A stretch of 64,000 nt of DNA. Source: Streptomyces rimosus subsp. rimosus. Its GTDB lineage: Bacteria; Actinomycetota; Actinomycetes; Streptomycetales; Streptomycetaceae. The position numbers were made by a program, and so were the translations under genes. Shown here piece after piece: positions 1 through 8,916 of this stretch (position 1 is its first letter; each line of letters starts with the position of its first letter). Location of the stretch: NCBI RefSeq assembly GCF_000720725.1, contig NZ_JOCQ01000018.1:1-64000 (forward strand), read 5' to 3'. A model generated the notes under the pieces. The model had not been told where the DNA came from and did not search any database. It saw only the letters and a program-made list of their open reading frames with translations.

Positions 1-1
1 C

Positions 2-493
2 GCGCGGCAGGCCATCCCGCCCGTGCAGGAGTTCTCGGTGGGCGGGTGGCCGATCTACCGGCTCCGCCACTGGATGAAGGAGTGCCTCGAAGAGGAGGGC
101 CACAGCGACACCGCCATCGAAACCCGCATGGGGCACGAGATCGCCGGGGTCAATGGCCTGTACGGCAACCTGACCCTCAAGATGGAGCAGAACATCGTGG
201 AGGCCCAGCAAGAACGGTGGGACCGTTTTTACCGGGCAGCAGAGGGCCTGGGTAACCGTTTGCTCGGCCACTTGGCGATCGAGGTCGGGCTCGGCTGCGG
301 TGACAGCGCCGAGGATGACAGTCAGCGGTTCAGCCATAGATCGCGGGCCGTCCGTGGTGGTGCGGTGAGGCATCAGTTCAGGCCCTCACCCGGCCGGTGT
401 CGTACGCCCACATCGCGATTTCCACCCTGTTTCGGGCGCCGATTTTGGTCAGCAGGCTGGCGACGTGGGACTTGGCGGTCGTCAAGCCGATGA
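2..493 (+). pseudogene. C-terminal fragment of a tyrosine recombinase/integrase, cut by the window edge
   Basis: The first ~85 codons read as the catalytic C-terminus of a phage-type integrase: an RLRHW stretch (HxxR-like), then RMGHEIAGVNGLYGN, matching the GH...Y region around the nucleophilic tyrosine. The 5' part lies outside the window. The reading frame stays open to 493, into the 3' end of the convergent response regulator, but after about 255 the codon bias weakens. The natural end was therefore probably earlier and has been lost. With the other integrase fragments at 9.9-12.6 kb it suggests repeated element insertions. Recombinase C-terminus is fairly sure; exact family is not. Confidence 0.55.
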
Positions 494-1034
494 ATAGCTC
501 GGCGGCGATCTCGGCGTTCGTCCGGCCACGGGCGACCAGCGTCAGCACCTCCTCCTCGCGTTCGGTGAGCGGCTCGATCGGTTGGGTCCGTCGGTTCGAC
601 GGTTCCTTGGCGGCGAGGGTGGCCAGCAGCCGCCGGGTGATGTTCGGCGCGATCAGTGCATCGCCGACGGCGGCGGCATGGACGGCCTGGACGAGCAGCT
701 CCGGCCCGGCGTCCTTAAGTAGAAAGCCTCGGGCGCCGGCCCGGAGCGCGCCGTGGACGTACTCGTCGAGGTCGAATGTCGTGATCACCACTACCGCGAT
801 CGGGTCTGGGACGCCCCGCCCTGCGAGGATTTTGGTCACCTCGATGCCGTTGAGCCCGGGCATCTGGATGTCGACCAGGCACACGTCGGGGCGGAGCCGA
901 TGCGCCAGCTCGACGGCGGCGTGGCCGTCGGCGGCCTGGCCGACGACCTCGATGTCGGGCTGCGCTTCAAGGATCATCGATAGGCCGGTGCGCACCAGAT
1001 CTTGGTCGTCGGCCACCAGCACGCGTACCGTCAT
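378..1034 (-). CDS. NarL/FixJ-family response regulator
   Basis: A 218-aa DNA-binding response regulator. The N-terminal receiver domain (about 1-120) has the acidic pair VADDQDL near residue 9, the phospho-acceptor Asp in CLVDIQMPG near residue 54 and the conserved Lys in FLLKDAG. A LuxR-type HTH follows (about 150-212: LTEREEEVLTLVARGRTNAEIA, then TAKSHVASLLTKIGARNR). The start codon overlaps the stop of the kinase gene by 4 bp (ATGA), so the two are translationally coupled. It is expected to be phosphorylated by that kinase. The target is unknown; the divergently transcribed membrane protein at 2335 is a plausible one. Confidence 0.93.
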   Translation of the reverse strand: MTVRVLVADDQDLVRTGLSMILEAQPDIEVVGQAADGHAAVELAHRLRPDVCLVDIQMPGLNGIEVTKILAGRGVPDPIAVVVITTFDLDEYVHGALRAGARGFLLKDAGPELLVQAVHAAAVGDALIAPNITRRLLATLAAKEPSNRRTQPIEPLTEREEEVLTLVARGRTNAEIAAELFIGLTTAKSHVASLLTKIGARNRVEIAMWAYDTGRVRA

Positions 1035-2173
1035 CGACGTACCTTCGTCGGCATTTCGGCATCGACCGTCCACCCGCCCTCGGGCGCCGGCCCGGCACGC
1101 AGCGTGCCGCCGAGCAGCTGCACGCGCTCGGTCATCCCCAGCAGCCCGAAGCCGTGGTTCACCGACCGTGCCGGGTCGATCTGTCCGTCGTCGGTCACGC
1201 GTAGTCGCAGCCTGCCCGCGCCCTCTACGACCCGGATCTCCACACGCGAGGCGTTGCGGGCGTGCCGCAGGGCGTTGGTCAGCGCCTCTTGCGCCAGCCG
1301 GTAGACCGCCGCGTCGACCTGGGGCGGAAGTTCGTCCATGTCGTCTGGCAACTCCACGTCGACGACCGGGACCGGGGCGCGTCGGGCGAGGGACACCAGG
1401 TCGGCAACGCCGGGCTGGGGGGTGCACTCCGCCGGCGCTCCATCGCGCAGCACCCGGACCATCGCCCGCATCTCCGCGAGCGTCCGCGACGCTTCCCCTT
1501 CGATGATCACCAGCGCCTCGAGCGCCACTTCAGGTCGCTGCCCGGCCATCGCCCGGCCCGCCTGCGCCTGCACAGCGATCGCCGAGACGTGGTGGGCGAC
1601 GATGTCGTGCAGCTCGCGCGCGAGGCCGATCCGCTCCTGGCTGCGGCTCTGGTCCAACGCCCGGCGCCAGCTCTCGGCGCGGTAGCGGAACGCCGCTCCG
1701 TCCGCCGCCGCCGCCACCAGGACGGCGAATCCGCCGATGACGTCGGCCGGCCCGGTGGAGTCGGCGACCGTACCGATTCCCGCAGCGACCGCCACCACCG
1801 CCAGCCCGATCACGATCTCGCGCCCTGAGCCCCAGCGGGCCAGCGCGTAGACGAGCACCAGGATGTAGATCATCGTGTCGAGGCCCACGCTCGGGGCCCC
1901 GCCCAGCAGGCTGGCCAGTCCCAGCGCCATCGCGGTGCCGAAGGCCACCACGACACAGGCCAACGGGCGGGTGCGCCGCCACAGCAGCACCGGCGCAAGT
2001 CCGACCGCCACGATCGTCGCAAACGGCCGCCAGGCGACGTCGTCCCGGATGACTCCCTCAAGCAGCGCCGTCACCATCAACACCCCGACCAGCACCCAGT
2101 CGCGCGACACCCGTTCGGGAGCGTCCGTGGCGCGGGGCTCGGCCCACAGCGACCTCACGGCGTTGGTGCTCAC
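1031..2173 (-). CDS. Membrane histidine kinase (HisKA_3 type), partner of the NarL regulator
   Basis: A 380-aa sensor kinase. The N-terminal half holds about five hydrophobic helices (for example LVGVLMVTALLEGV, TIVAVGLAPVLLW, MIYILVLVYALA, IVIGLAVVAVAAG, VIGGFAVLVAAAA) with almost no extracellular loop, so it probably senses a membrane signal. The dimerisation helix carries the phospho-accepting His in ARELHDIVAHHVSAI (about residue 190). The HATPase_c domain shows the N box AQEALTNALRHA and the G-rich GFGLLGMTERV. It is first in a two-gene operon with the response regulator (4-bp overlap) and starts 161 bp from the divergent gene at 2335. The signal is not identifiable. Confidence 0.93.
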   Translation of the reverse strand: MSTNAVRSLWAEPRATDAPERVSRDWVLVGVLMVTALLEGVIRDDVAWRPFATIVAVGLAPVLLWRRTRPLACVVVAFGTAMALGLASLLGGAPSVGLDTMIYILVLVYALARWGSGREIVIGLAVVAVAAGIGTVADSTGPADVIGGFAVLVAAAADGAAFRYRAESWRRALDQSRSQERIGLARELHDIVAHHVSAIAVQAQAGRAMAGQRPEVALEALVIIEGEASRTLAEMRAMVRVLRDGAPAECTPQPGVADLVSLARRAPVPVVDVELPDDMDELPPQVDAAVYRLAQEALTNALRHARNASRVEIRVVEGAGRLRLRVTDDGQIDPARSVNHGFGLLGMTERVQLLGGTLRAGPAPEGGWTVDAEMPTKVRR

Positions 2174-2334
2174 ACACCCAGCCTAGGGACCGCCGAGGCG
2201 TCGGGGACCGGCCGAAAGAACGAGACGCGCTTCTCCCAACGGCCGAGGCGGGTCCGGCCTCGACGCCGATGTGCCCGCCGCCGGGCTCAGCGATCGTGGG
2301 CGGACCAGTCCTCACCACAACAACGGAGCCTACG

Positions 2335-2826
2335 ATGAGAACGCGTCAACCCACCACGGCCGCGCTGGAAAACCAGCGGATCCTGGTGAGAGCCAAGCTC
2401 GCCGCAGCGTGGACAAGCTTCGTGCTCCTGTACGCCTACGTGGACATTCTCGCCTTCTTCAAGCCCGGCGTCATCGATGACATCGAGGTCGGCATCGTCT
2501 GGGAATTCAACATAAGCCAGACGTTGTTGACCGCCTTCCTCGCGCTCCTGGCGATCCCGATCCTCATGGTCGTGCTGTCGATGACGCTGCCCGCCCGGGC
2601 AAACCGCATCACGAACCTCATCGTGGCCTCGGTACAGGTCCCCTTCGCGGCATTCAACGCGGTGGGCGAGCCCTGGACATACTTCTACGGTCTTGGCGTC
2701 GCACTGGAAGTGATCGTTCTCGCCCTCATCCTGCGGTACGCCTGGACCTGGCCCCGCACCACACCGTCGGCGACCATGGCGACCGGCCCGGACCATGAAA
2801 CCGTTCGCGCCCAGCAGCAAGCGTGA
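2335..2826 (+). CDS. Four-helix membrane protein, DUF6326-like
   Basis: A 163-aa integral membrane protein with four predicted helices (TSFVLLYAYVDILAFF, LTAFLALLAIPILMVVLSM, LIVASVQVPFAAFNAV, GLGVALEVIVLALILRYAW). The layout and the N-terminal RILVRAKLAAAWTSF motif fit the DUF6326 family, recalled from memory and not searched. I chose the ATG at 2335 because a GGAG lies about 8 bases upstream and the family signature starts soon after; the frame is open further upstream to 2269. It diverges from the two-component operon and may be its target. No catalytic motif is visible. Confidence 0.8.
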   Translation: MRTRQPTTAALENQRILVRAKLAAAWTSFVLLYAYVDILAFFKPGVIDDIEVGIVWEFNISQTLLTAFLALLAIPILMVVLSMTLPARANRITNLIVASVQVPFAAFNAVGEPWTYFYGLGVALEVIVLALILRYAWTWPRTTPSATMATGPDHETVRAQQQA

Positions 2827-2927
2827 ACCCAAGAGCAGTACCCGTCCTGTTCGGAGCCATCTGCCTCGGCGCCCCGGTGGGGGCCGCCTGGCGGTGGGAC
2901 ACCAACTACCACTGGGACGTCGCGTAG
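2823..2927 (+). CDS. Possible 34-aa peptide translationally coupled to the upstream membrane protein
   Basis: A GTG codon overlaps the stop of the preceding gene (GTGA) and opens 34 codons, encoding a short hydrophobic segment (VPVLFGAICLGAPVGAAW) followed by a WDTNYHWDV tail. The stop codon lies inside the left arm of a perfect terminator hairpin, so the transcript would end directly after it. This arrangement favours a real leaderless-style small protein, but no homologue is known to me and the length is within chance. Confidence 0.3.
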   Translation: MNPRAVPVLFGAICLGAPVGAAWRWDTNYHWDVA

Positions 2928-2947
2928 GGGCCTTCCAAGGCCCCTAC
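2924..2947 (+). terminator. Hairpin terminator after the DUF6326-like gene
   Basis: Perfect inverted repeat: an 11-bp arm GTAGGGGCCTT at 2924-2934, a 2-nt loop and the complementary arm at 2937-2947. It ends the 2335-2927 transcription unit. Confidence 0.7.
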
Positions 2948-3420
2948 CGGCAGGTCACGTTATCGGATGCGCAAGACAGGCCCACCGCATCGTCGACACC
3001 GAGTCATGACGCTGATGGCTGCGTCGGTGAGAGCACCACGACGCGCGCCAGTCGGCGCAGCACACTGTCGCGAGACACCCAAAACAGCCGCAAGAACGGC
3101 ACCACTTGCCAGGCTCGACCACTCGACAGAGCAACACGGCATGGTCGAGATGCAGCTGTTGGCCGACCACTTCCAACGGGAAAGTTCTTCGCGCGCGGCT
3201 CACGCCTCGCGGCCGACGAGGCCGGGAGGGGGCGACCGCGGCAGTCCGGTCCGTCGCGGTCGGAATGCCGGCCTGCATGACCGAGACCGAGTGGCCAGGC
3301 GCGTTCCGGATCCTGCAGAGAATGATTCGTCCCCTCCGTGCAGGCGATCTCGAAAACTGACGGGCCCCGACTGCACCCTCGTCTACGACGAGCCACGTTT
3401 CGGGTGAACCGTCGAACAGG
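2948..3420. other. Gene-free stretch
   Basis: I see no reading frame with streptomycete codon bias, no conserved motif and no transposase relic. Several frames are open by chance because of the high GC content. Confidence 0.5.
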
Positions 3421-4260
3421 TCAACCACCGAATCCCGCTGACGGATCGAGGTCAGTGTTGGAATTCGATCCTTCGGACTGGCAGACCGTAAGCATCAACG
3501 GGGTGCTGACTCCATGCCAGCAACTGGCGTCGGCGAGGAATGCGGCCAGCCAGCCCAGGGCGCCCAACGACCACTCAGCGAGGGTTCCGTGCAGTGTGGT
3601 CCGGTGGTGAGCGGGTCCCATCCACAACTCGTCGGTCACGGCGGGCTCCAGGACCATGGCTTCGTCGCCCGCCACGGAGAACGAATGGCACGAGAAAACG
3701 TCCTGCTTGAATTCTCGCGTCCGCTCGACGATGTCCGCTGCCGCTGAGTGAATGGACGGAATCCGTCCGCTGTCCAACGTGATCCGCACCTGTGTTCTCT
3801 GATCCGGGTCACAGTCGACGAACCAGCCGGCGTCCTGGAGCAGGGTCATGACAGAACCCACGCGCGAGGACGCAGCGAGGCTTTGCACAGGCAGCAGGAT
3901 CTGGACCGCCTGCAGGCGCGAAGTGCCGATACGCGCCATGACATCCCCCACGCAGGCGAGGAATGCCTGAACCGGCAGCGGCCCACCGCCGGGAACCGGC
4001 TCGGTCAGCGACACCTGGAACCATGCGATGCGTGATGGTTGTGATCCGGAGCTTGGGTCTGGGTCCTGCCCGGCATCGTTCATGCCCCAGACCCCGCCGG
4101 ACGCATTCTCCTCGGCCGAAGTGAGCCAGCCCATCGCGGATGACCTCGCGACGAACAGGCTGTAGGCGTCCGAGGAGACGACGGCGGGGTCTCGCCACGG
4201 GTGCAGGGCCAGATCGCCGAACAGAGCCGTGAGCATCGTGCTGTCGGGCATGATGGTCAA
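3421..4260 (-). CDS. Hypothetical 279-aa protein coupled to the secreted protein upstream
   Basis: A soluble protein with no signal peptide or membrane segment and no motif I recognise. It contains a mixed alpha/beta region (PVQAFLACVGDVMARIG, RLQAVQILLPVQSLAA, then VRITLDSGRIP) and a Ser/Gly-rich C-terminus. Its ATG overlaps the stop of the upstream secreted-protein gene (4257-4260), so the two form an operon; an alternative start is the Met four codons in. Moderate codon bias supports it being coding. The partner is disrupted by a frameshift, so expression may be affected by loss of coupling. Function unknown. Confidence 0.7.
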   Translation of the reverse strand: MTIMPDSTMLTALFGDLALHPWRDPAVVSSDAYSLFVARSSAMGWLTSAEENASGGVWGMNDAGQDPDPSSGSQPSRIAWFQVSLTEPVPGGGPLPVQAFLACVGDVMARIGTSRLQAVQILLPVQSLAASSRVGSVMTLLQDAGWFVDCDPDQRTQVRITLDSGRIPSIHSAAADIVERTREFKQDVFSCHSFSVAGDEAMVLEPAVTDELWMGPAHHRTTLHGTLAEWSLGALGWLAAFLADASCWHGVSTPLMLTVCQSEGSNSNTDLDPSAGFGG

Positions 4261-4816
4261 TACCGTCGGCAGTTGATGTTGCGAGCGGGTGTGATGAGCT
4301 TACCCGGGTCGTCGGCGACGCCGACCAGATCCACATCGACGACGCTGCGCCAGCCCGTCAGGCTGCTGTTGTTGCATCCCGCTCGTCCGGTTGCACGGTT
4401 ACCGGCGCCGCCGCCGGACCTCACTGTCGCCTGGCCCACCGTGCCCTTGGTCCGCCAGCTGCCATCGTTGTAGTACTCCTGCAGTTCCACCGTGACGACA
4501 GCCGTAGAGGTGGGGCAGTTGCCATTGACCCACCAGCCGTGCCCGGACGCTTCGAAGGCGGACGAGGAGACGTGGACGTAGTCACCACGGGTCGTGAAGG
4601 TGCACACTGCTTCGGGCCCCAGGGAACCCCCCCCGGGGAACCGGAACCCGAGCTCTCCAGGCTTGCCCCGCCGCTTCCAGGAACAGTTGTGGGGGCGGCG
4701 GCGGGTGCGGGGTTGGACTCCGCCGAAGTCGCGCTCGCCGGCGCCTGTGACGCCCCCAGTAACACCGCGCTCATGACGCCGGCGGTAAGGGAAAACCTGC
4801 GAACTGAGTGATGCAT
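4257..4816 (-). pseudogene. Secreted protein gene, frameshifted at a run of eight C/G
   Basis: The gene begins MHHSVRRFSLTAG with a clear Sec signal peptide (hydrophobic SLTAGVMSAVLLGASQA, then an APASA cleavage region) and a Pro/Ser-rich linker. The rest of the protein continues only in another frame: CTFTTRGDYVHVSSSAF, WWVNGNCP, VVTVELQEYYNDG, and the C-terminus GVADDPGKLITPARNINCRR. This resembles a common small exported Streptomyces family with four Cys. The switch occurs at the C8 tract 4627-4634. A longer in-frame start at 4900 also exists, made by the duplicated leader. Either a true pseudogene or a homopolymer-length error. Confidence 0.75.
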
Positions 4817-4861
4817 GACCGCACCTCGGAGTCGAGACTGATATCGAGCGGAGCCAGTGCC

Positions 4862-5478
4862 CAAGCCGGGCAGTGGGGACCGCAGTTTCTGTCGCCCCAT
4901 GAGATTGCCTTCCTGAGGGGTTGTCCGCGAGGCATAACCGGTGGGTGGGGCCCGGGGGCCTGTCCATTCCACGGCCGCCGCAGAGCGTGTGACGGGAGCT
5001 TCGCAGCCCAGCCATGGACGGACAAGCACTTCACGTGCAGCTCCGTTCCGGAATCAGCCGGACCGCAGATCACCGGGATTCCGGGGCAGCCCCACGCGCG
5101 GGCAGTACCGGCACTGCATGCATTGACCAGTCCGCTCAGTAGCGCCCGCGCTTCGGCATGGATGTCCGTCACCTTCGTGGCGCAACTCGGTGACCGGCGC
5201 GGCGCAGGCATGTGAGGTGCCGCACCGTGCCATAGGCGGTCAAGTCCGGGTGGCCGCCGAACTGCGATGGATTACTGGTCATACACAGAGCCCCTGGGCC
5301 CTCCGGTCGTACAAGAGACCGGTTGAGCCCCGACGCCTAAGATGGGACGGGTTCTCAGTCATCGCCGCCACGGCCGTCATTCGGGCAGCGTTTACCAAAT
5401 TCGGAGAGAGCGAATGGTTGCTCCTCGGTTCATCAGCGTGGCCACCATAGGCACGTTGTCGGTCATTGACCTGCGTTT
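4862..5478 (-). repeat. Conserved leader block, copy A (inverted relative to copy B at 12704-13328)
   Basis: Read towards the gene, this block matches the region ahead of the secreted gene at 13290 in order and spacing. Shared stretches include GTCATTGACCTGC-like sequence at the far end, GGCAGCGTTTACC, CAGAGCCCCTG, CTGGTCAATGCA, CTGCGAAGCTCCC and CACGCTCTGCGGCGGCC. The ATGGGACGG landmark lies about 442 bp from the ATG at 4900, against 449 bp in copy B. Homology runs through the start codon and about a dozen codons. Reading frames are not conserved between copies, so it is probably a promoter plus long untranslated leader. Confidence 0.75.
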
Positions 5479-5863
5479 CAGCCCACGCGAAGCCAGCCCG
5501 TCCGGCAGCGGACGCCAGGGGAGCCACCGGGGGTCATGCACGAGCAAAGGGCCCACCCGCCCTCTTCTTCAAGAAGAGGGAAATTTCAACATGTCTCATT
5601 ACGGAGCCCACCTGGACGGCACAAGACGCTTCCGACGACATGTGCCCTGTGATACCGATGACCGCATGCCGGAATAGTGCTGAGCTGTTTGGACGCGCTC
5701 GCGCCTGATCCGCCGGCTCATCGCTCGGCAGTGTCGTGAGTGGCCAGGCGGATATCTTGCGAGCCCCTCTGTCCAACGACTGCCCGATCAGCACGACTCC
5801 ACCGACCCCGCATCGCCGGCCCTCCGCGGCCCGCCCCCATATCCCATCTCCCGGTGACTGGTA

Positions 5864-5895
5864 CCAAGATCCGGATCATACGCGGACCAACGCCC
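5864..5895. repeat. Dispersed 32-bp repeat, copy 1
   Basis: Begins ACCAAGATCCGGATCAT and ends GGACCAACGCC. It matches 22292-22322 at about 27 of 32 positions in the same orientation. Flanking sequence does not continue the match clearly. Origin unknown; possibly an insertion-sequence end or a conserved intergenic motif. Confidence 0.55.
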
Positions 5896-5954
5896 CCTCA
5901 GCGGCCGCTGATAGGACCCGCGCATGCAGGCCGGCAGGACACCCCCGTCACCGT

Positions 5955-5989
5955 CACGGTGCGATCGCCGTCGCCGCGACCGCACCGTG
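5955..5989. terminator. Hairpin, possible terminator
   Basis: Inverted repeat with 14-bp arms (CACGGTGCGATCGC and GCGACCGCACCGTG, one mismatch) and a 7-nt loop. It lies just beyond the stop of the small minus-strand fragment ending at 6023, so it could end that transcript. Confidence 0.45.
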
Positions 5990-6022
5990 GTTCCGCCGGC
6001 CTCGGGCCGGATCGCCTGAGGC

Positions 6023-6160
6023 TCAGTCGACCAGGTCGGCCCAGGAGCGGGGGCGGAAGGTCTGGGCATCACCGAAGGGGTCGTCGAAGGTGGTGCTGTG
6101 CCGGACGGCCACCAGGTACGCCCGCCGCTCCTGGTGTTCCGCATGGTGATGAGGGCTCAA
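6023..6160 (-). pseudogene. Short coding fragment, possible C-terminus of a lost gene
   Basis: About 43 codons with strong G/C third positions and a protein-like sequence (EHQERRAYLVAVRHSTTFDD, then FGDAQTFRPRSWADLVD, stop). A TTG at the upstream end has GGGAGAG directly before it, so it may be a complete small gene; otherwise it is a tail fragment whose 5' part is gone. I do not recognise the family. Confidence 0.35.
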
Positions 6161-6270
6161 CTCTCCCGAACAAAACCCAATGCCGACAGGGAGCCCCGGT
6201 CAGGCGAGCGCGGACGGTGCGCCTCCCGGCTCCACCGGCGGAGGCCGGGTGAGCCGGGCTGCGGAACGGG

Positions 6271-6319
6271 GATGGTCGGGTAGCCCGAGGGTGAGATCCC
6301 CTCGGGCTACCCGACCATC
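6271..6319. terminator. Strong 21-bp-stem terminator downstream of the STAND gene
   Basis: Perfect inverted repeat: left arm 6271-6291, 7-nt loop TGAGATC, right arm 6299-6319. The core CGGGTAGCCCG...CGGGCTACCCG is the same as in the terminator at 56365-56408. Symmetrical, so it can act on both strands. Confidence 0.85.
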
Positions 6320-6507
6320 TTCGATTCGACAGGGCACCGGCTCATACGGCTTCCAGAACAGCGTCGAGGACCTCGTTGTGTGCTCGATAGCAGTCCCTGG
6401 CCTCGGGAGTCGACTTCTCGGGCACACCGTTCCGGACCAGGGGGCGTATTCGGGTCAGGAGTTCCGTGATCGCACCTGCAGGTCACCGGAGACACCGCTG
6501 ATCTTGT

Positions 6508-8916
6508 TCAGGTATCGGTCAATTCCTGAACGGCCGCAGTGCCGCCGGGGCCTTCGGTTTCCAGGGCATCCAGGTACGCGGCGGCCTGTTGCGCTTCGAC
6601 AGCTCCGATGCGCTGGTATATGCCGACCGCCTCCCGGAGGCTGGCCAGCGCGGCCTCGCGTTCGCTGATGCATGCCTGACAGCGGGCCACGCCTTCGAGC
6701 ACTCGCGCCTCATTCAGCGGGCGTCGCACCTGACGCGCGAGGCGAAGGGCCTGTTGGTAGACGGCAAGAGCTTGTTGTGGTCCGGTGGTCTTGGCCAAGA
6801 GCGCGCCCCTGCTGGTCAACACCTCAGTTTCTCCTTGGCGGTCGCCGAGATCGTGGAATAGGGGCAGGGCCCGCCGGAACAGTTCGGCCGCGGCTTGGTT
6901 ATCCCCGGTCGCCTGCCGTACGCGTCCCAGGCCATTGAGAGCGTTGGCCTCTCCTTGGCGGTCGCCAAGGTCCTGGAACAGGCCCAAGGAGTGCCGGTAG
7001 AGCTCGGCAGCTGCCCGGTGGTCGCCGGTCATGCATCGCACGCGACCCAGGCCGTTGAGGGCGTAGGCCTCCCCTCGGCGGTTGCCGAGATCCCGGAACA
7101 GGACCGACGCTCGCTGATGCAACCAGGCCGCGGCCCGGTAGCCGCCGGTCGTCTGCCGTACCCAGCCCAGGCCGTTGAGGGTGTTGGCTTTCCCCTGGAG
7201 GTCACCCAGGTTGCGGAACAGGGGAAGGGCCCGCTGATACAGCCCGCCTGCGGCCGGGTAGTCCCCGGTCATGTAGCGCACGCGGCCCAGGTCCCCGAGG
7301 GCGTTGGCTTCCCCTTGGCGGTTGCCCAGGTCGTGGAAGAGCGCCAGAGCCCGCTCGTACAGCCCGGCCGCGGCCCGGTAGTCCCCACTCGCCTGTCGTA
7401 CCCAGCCCAGGTCGTTGAGGGCATCGGCTTCTGCGAGGCGGTCGCCGCTGCGCCGAGCGGCGCCGGCGGCGCGCTGGTGGAAGAGGGCCGCCTGCTGCCA
7501 CGGGCCGTCTTGACGGAGGAAGACGGCCAGGGCGGCGGTGAGGCGGACGACGCGATGCCACTGTTCGTTGACGGTGGCGTGGTCGAGGCAGGCAAGGAGG
7601 TTGGCACGCTCGGTGCGCAGCCAGGCCAGGGCCGTGTCCGGCGTGGACAGAACGGGTGTGGTTGCGGGCAGTGCCGTGGGGAGTGGGGCCTTGGGGCGGG
7701 TGAACCGGGCCAGGTGGCGGTCGGCGGCTTCGAGAGCGTCCTGGTAGTAGTCCAGGAGCCGCTCGGTGCCCTCTTCCCGTTCATCGGCGGGGTCGTCGTG
7801 GGCGAGGGTACGGGCGAATTCGCGCAAGAGGTCGTGGAGGCGGTAGCGACCGGGGGCGGGCTCGTCGATCAAGTGATCCGTGTAGAGCGCTTCCAGCTCG
7901 CGGCGGGCCGCGGACAGGGGGACGGCACCGAGGGCAGCGGTGGCGTGGGCATCGGTGTCCATACCGGGGTGCAGGCCCAAACGGCGGAAGAGGCGCTGTC
8001 GGTCAGGCGGCAGGTCTTGGTAGGACATCGTGAAGGCGGCGGAAACCGCGCGGTCACCGCCGGCGAGCTCGCCGAGCCGGTCCTGCGCGAGCTCGAAGTC
8101 GGCGGCCAGGTGGGCGATGGTCCACGTGCGGTGGTGGGCGAGGCGGCCGGCAAGCATGACCAGGGCAAGGGGCAGGTAGCCGCACAGCCGGGTGATCTCG
8201 GCGACTGCATCGGCTTCGGCCCCGGTGGGGGTGCGCTGGGCGAGCCGGGTGAACAGCCGTCCGGCTTGGTCGGGCGGCAGGATATCGAGAGCCAGGGGCA
8301 GCGCCCCGTCCAGCGCGATCAGCCGACGGCGGCTGGTGATCAGGGTCAGGCACGGTCCGCTGCCGGGCAGCAGGGGAGCGATCTGGGCGTATTCGGCGGC
8401 GTCGTCCAGGATCAGCAGCAGCTTCTTGTCGCTGAGCCGGTCTCGCCACAGACGGCTGCGGCCTTGCAAGGTCGGAGGGATGTGCTGGGGCATGACACCC
8501 AGGTCTGTCAGGACCGTGTCGAGAACGTGGAACGGGTCGGCGGGGAGCCGGCCGGGGGTGTGGGCGTGCAGGTCGACGAACTGCTGCCCGTCGGGGAAGC
8601 GTTCGGCAAGCAGGTGCGCGGCCCGGGTGACCAGGGCGGTCTTGCCCACCCCGGGCATGCCGTCCACGGTGTGGATGGCCACCGCTTGGGCCGGCCCAGC
8701 AGCGTCGAGGAGGCGTTGTAGTTCGGCGTCGCGGCCGGTGAAGGCGGCCACGTCCCGTGGCAACGTATGCAGGACGACCGGTGGCCCAGGGGTGGAACCG
8801 ATATACGTGGTGTGGTACTGGGAGAGGTTTCCGCCGGCCTGGTTCACCTCACTGCCGCGTTCGGCACGCGCGTCCTGCCGGACACAGGGAGGCCGGGGCC
8901 CGTCGTCGCCGGTCAC
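6508..8916 (-). CDS. NB-ARC-type STAND NTPase with TPR repeats
   Basis: An 802-aa signal-transducing ATPase of the AfsR/NLR type. After a short N-terminal tail (VNQAGGNLSQYHTTYIGS, about 24-41) come the NB-ARC domain with P-loop GMPGVGKT (86-93), Walker B KLLLILDDAAE, sensor LITSRRR, the GLPL-like CGYLPLALVMLAG and an MHD-like RYRLHDLLREFA. The C-terminal half is TPR with 40-residue units. There is no DNA-binding or enzymatic effector domain, so output probably passes through the partner encoded just upstream (ATGA overlap). Such proteins act in antiphage defence or regulation; which applies here is not shown. Confidence 0.9.
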   Translation of the reverse strand: MTGDDGPRPPCVRQDARAERGSEVNQAGGNLSQYHTTYIGSTPGPPVVLHTLPRDVAAFTGRDAELQRLLDAAGPAQAVAIHTVDGMPGVGKTALVTRAAHLLAERFPDGQQFVDLHAHTPGRLPADPFHVLDTVLTDLGVMPQHIPPTLQGRSRLWRDRLSDKKLLLILDDAAEYAQIAPLLPGSGPCLTLITSRRRLIALDGALPLALDILPPDQAGRLFTRLAQRTPTGAEADAVAEITRLCGYLPLALVMLAGRLAHHRTWTIAHLAADFELAQDRLGELAGGDRAVSAAFTMSYQDLPPDRQRLFRRLGLHPGMDTDAHATAALGAVPLSAARRELEALYTDHLIDEPAPGRYRLHDLLREFARTLAHDDPADEREEGTERLLDYYQDALEAADRHLARFTRPKAPLPTALPATTPVLSTPDTALAWLRTERANLLACLDHATVNEQWHRVVRLTAALAVFLRQDGPWQQAALFHQRAAGAARRSGDRLAEADALNDLGWVRQASGDYRAAAGLYERALALFHDLGNRQGEANALGDLGRVRYMTGDYPAAGGLYQRALPLFRNLGDLQGKANTLNGLGWVRQTTGGYRAAAWLHQRASVLFRDLGNRRGEAYALNGLGRVRCMTGDHRAAAELYRHSLGLFQDLGDRQGEANALNGLGRVRQATGDNQAAAELFRRALPLFHDLGDRQGETEVLTSRGALLAKTTGPQQALAVYQQALRLARQVRRPLNEARVLEGVARCQACISEREAALASLREAVGIYQRIGAVEAQQAAAYLDALETEGPGGTAAVQELTDT
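6841..7440 (-). repeat. Tandem 120-bp repeats encoding TPR units
   Basis: Five to six units with an exact 120-bp period (for instance unit boundaries at 6841, 6961, 7081, 7201 and 7321). Each encodes a 40-residue TPR such as LGNRQGEANALGDLGRVR followed by TGDYPAAGGLYQRAL. Units are near-identical at DNA level in the LGxxxGEAxALNGLGxVR part and variable at the concave-surface positions, typical of arrays that change by recombination. Confidence 0.85.

Larger units (their letters stand above)
5479..6022. other. Gene-poor stretch
   Basis: No convincing gene. It holds a repeat element at 5864-5895 and a hairpin at 5955-5989, described separately. A short A-rich patch near 5572-5592 (AAGAAGAGGGAAATTTCAAC then ATG at 5591) looks like a ribosome site, but the frame that follows (about 28 codons) has no coding character. 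Confidence 0.45.

Noticed and set aside
5279..5359. Small frame MTENPSHLRRRG... inside leader copy A as a conserved upstream peptide
   Set aside because: The corresponding frame in copy B hits a stop after a few codons, so the block is not selected as this coding sequence.
6895..8721. A 608-codon plus-strand frame opposite the NB-ARC gene
   Set aside because: Val/Gly/Gln-rich antisense shadow with the 120-bp repeat of the real gene; no domain.
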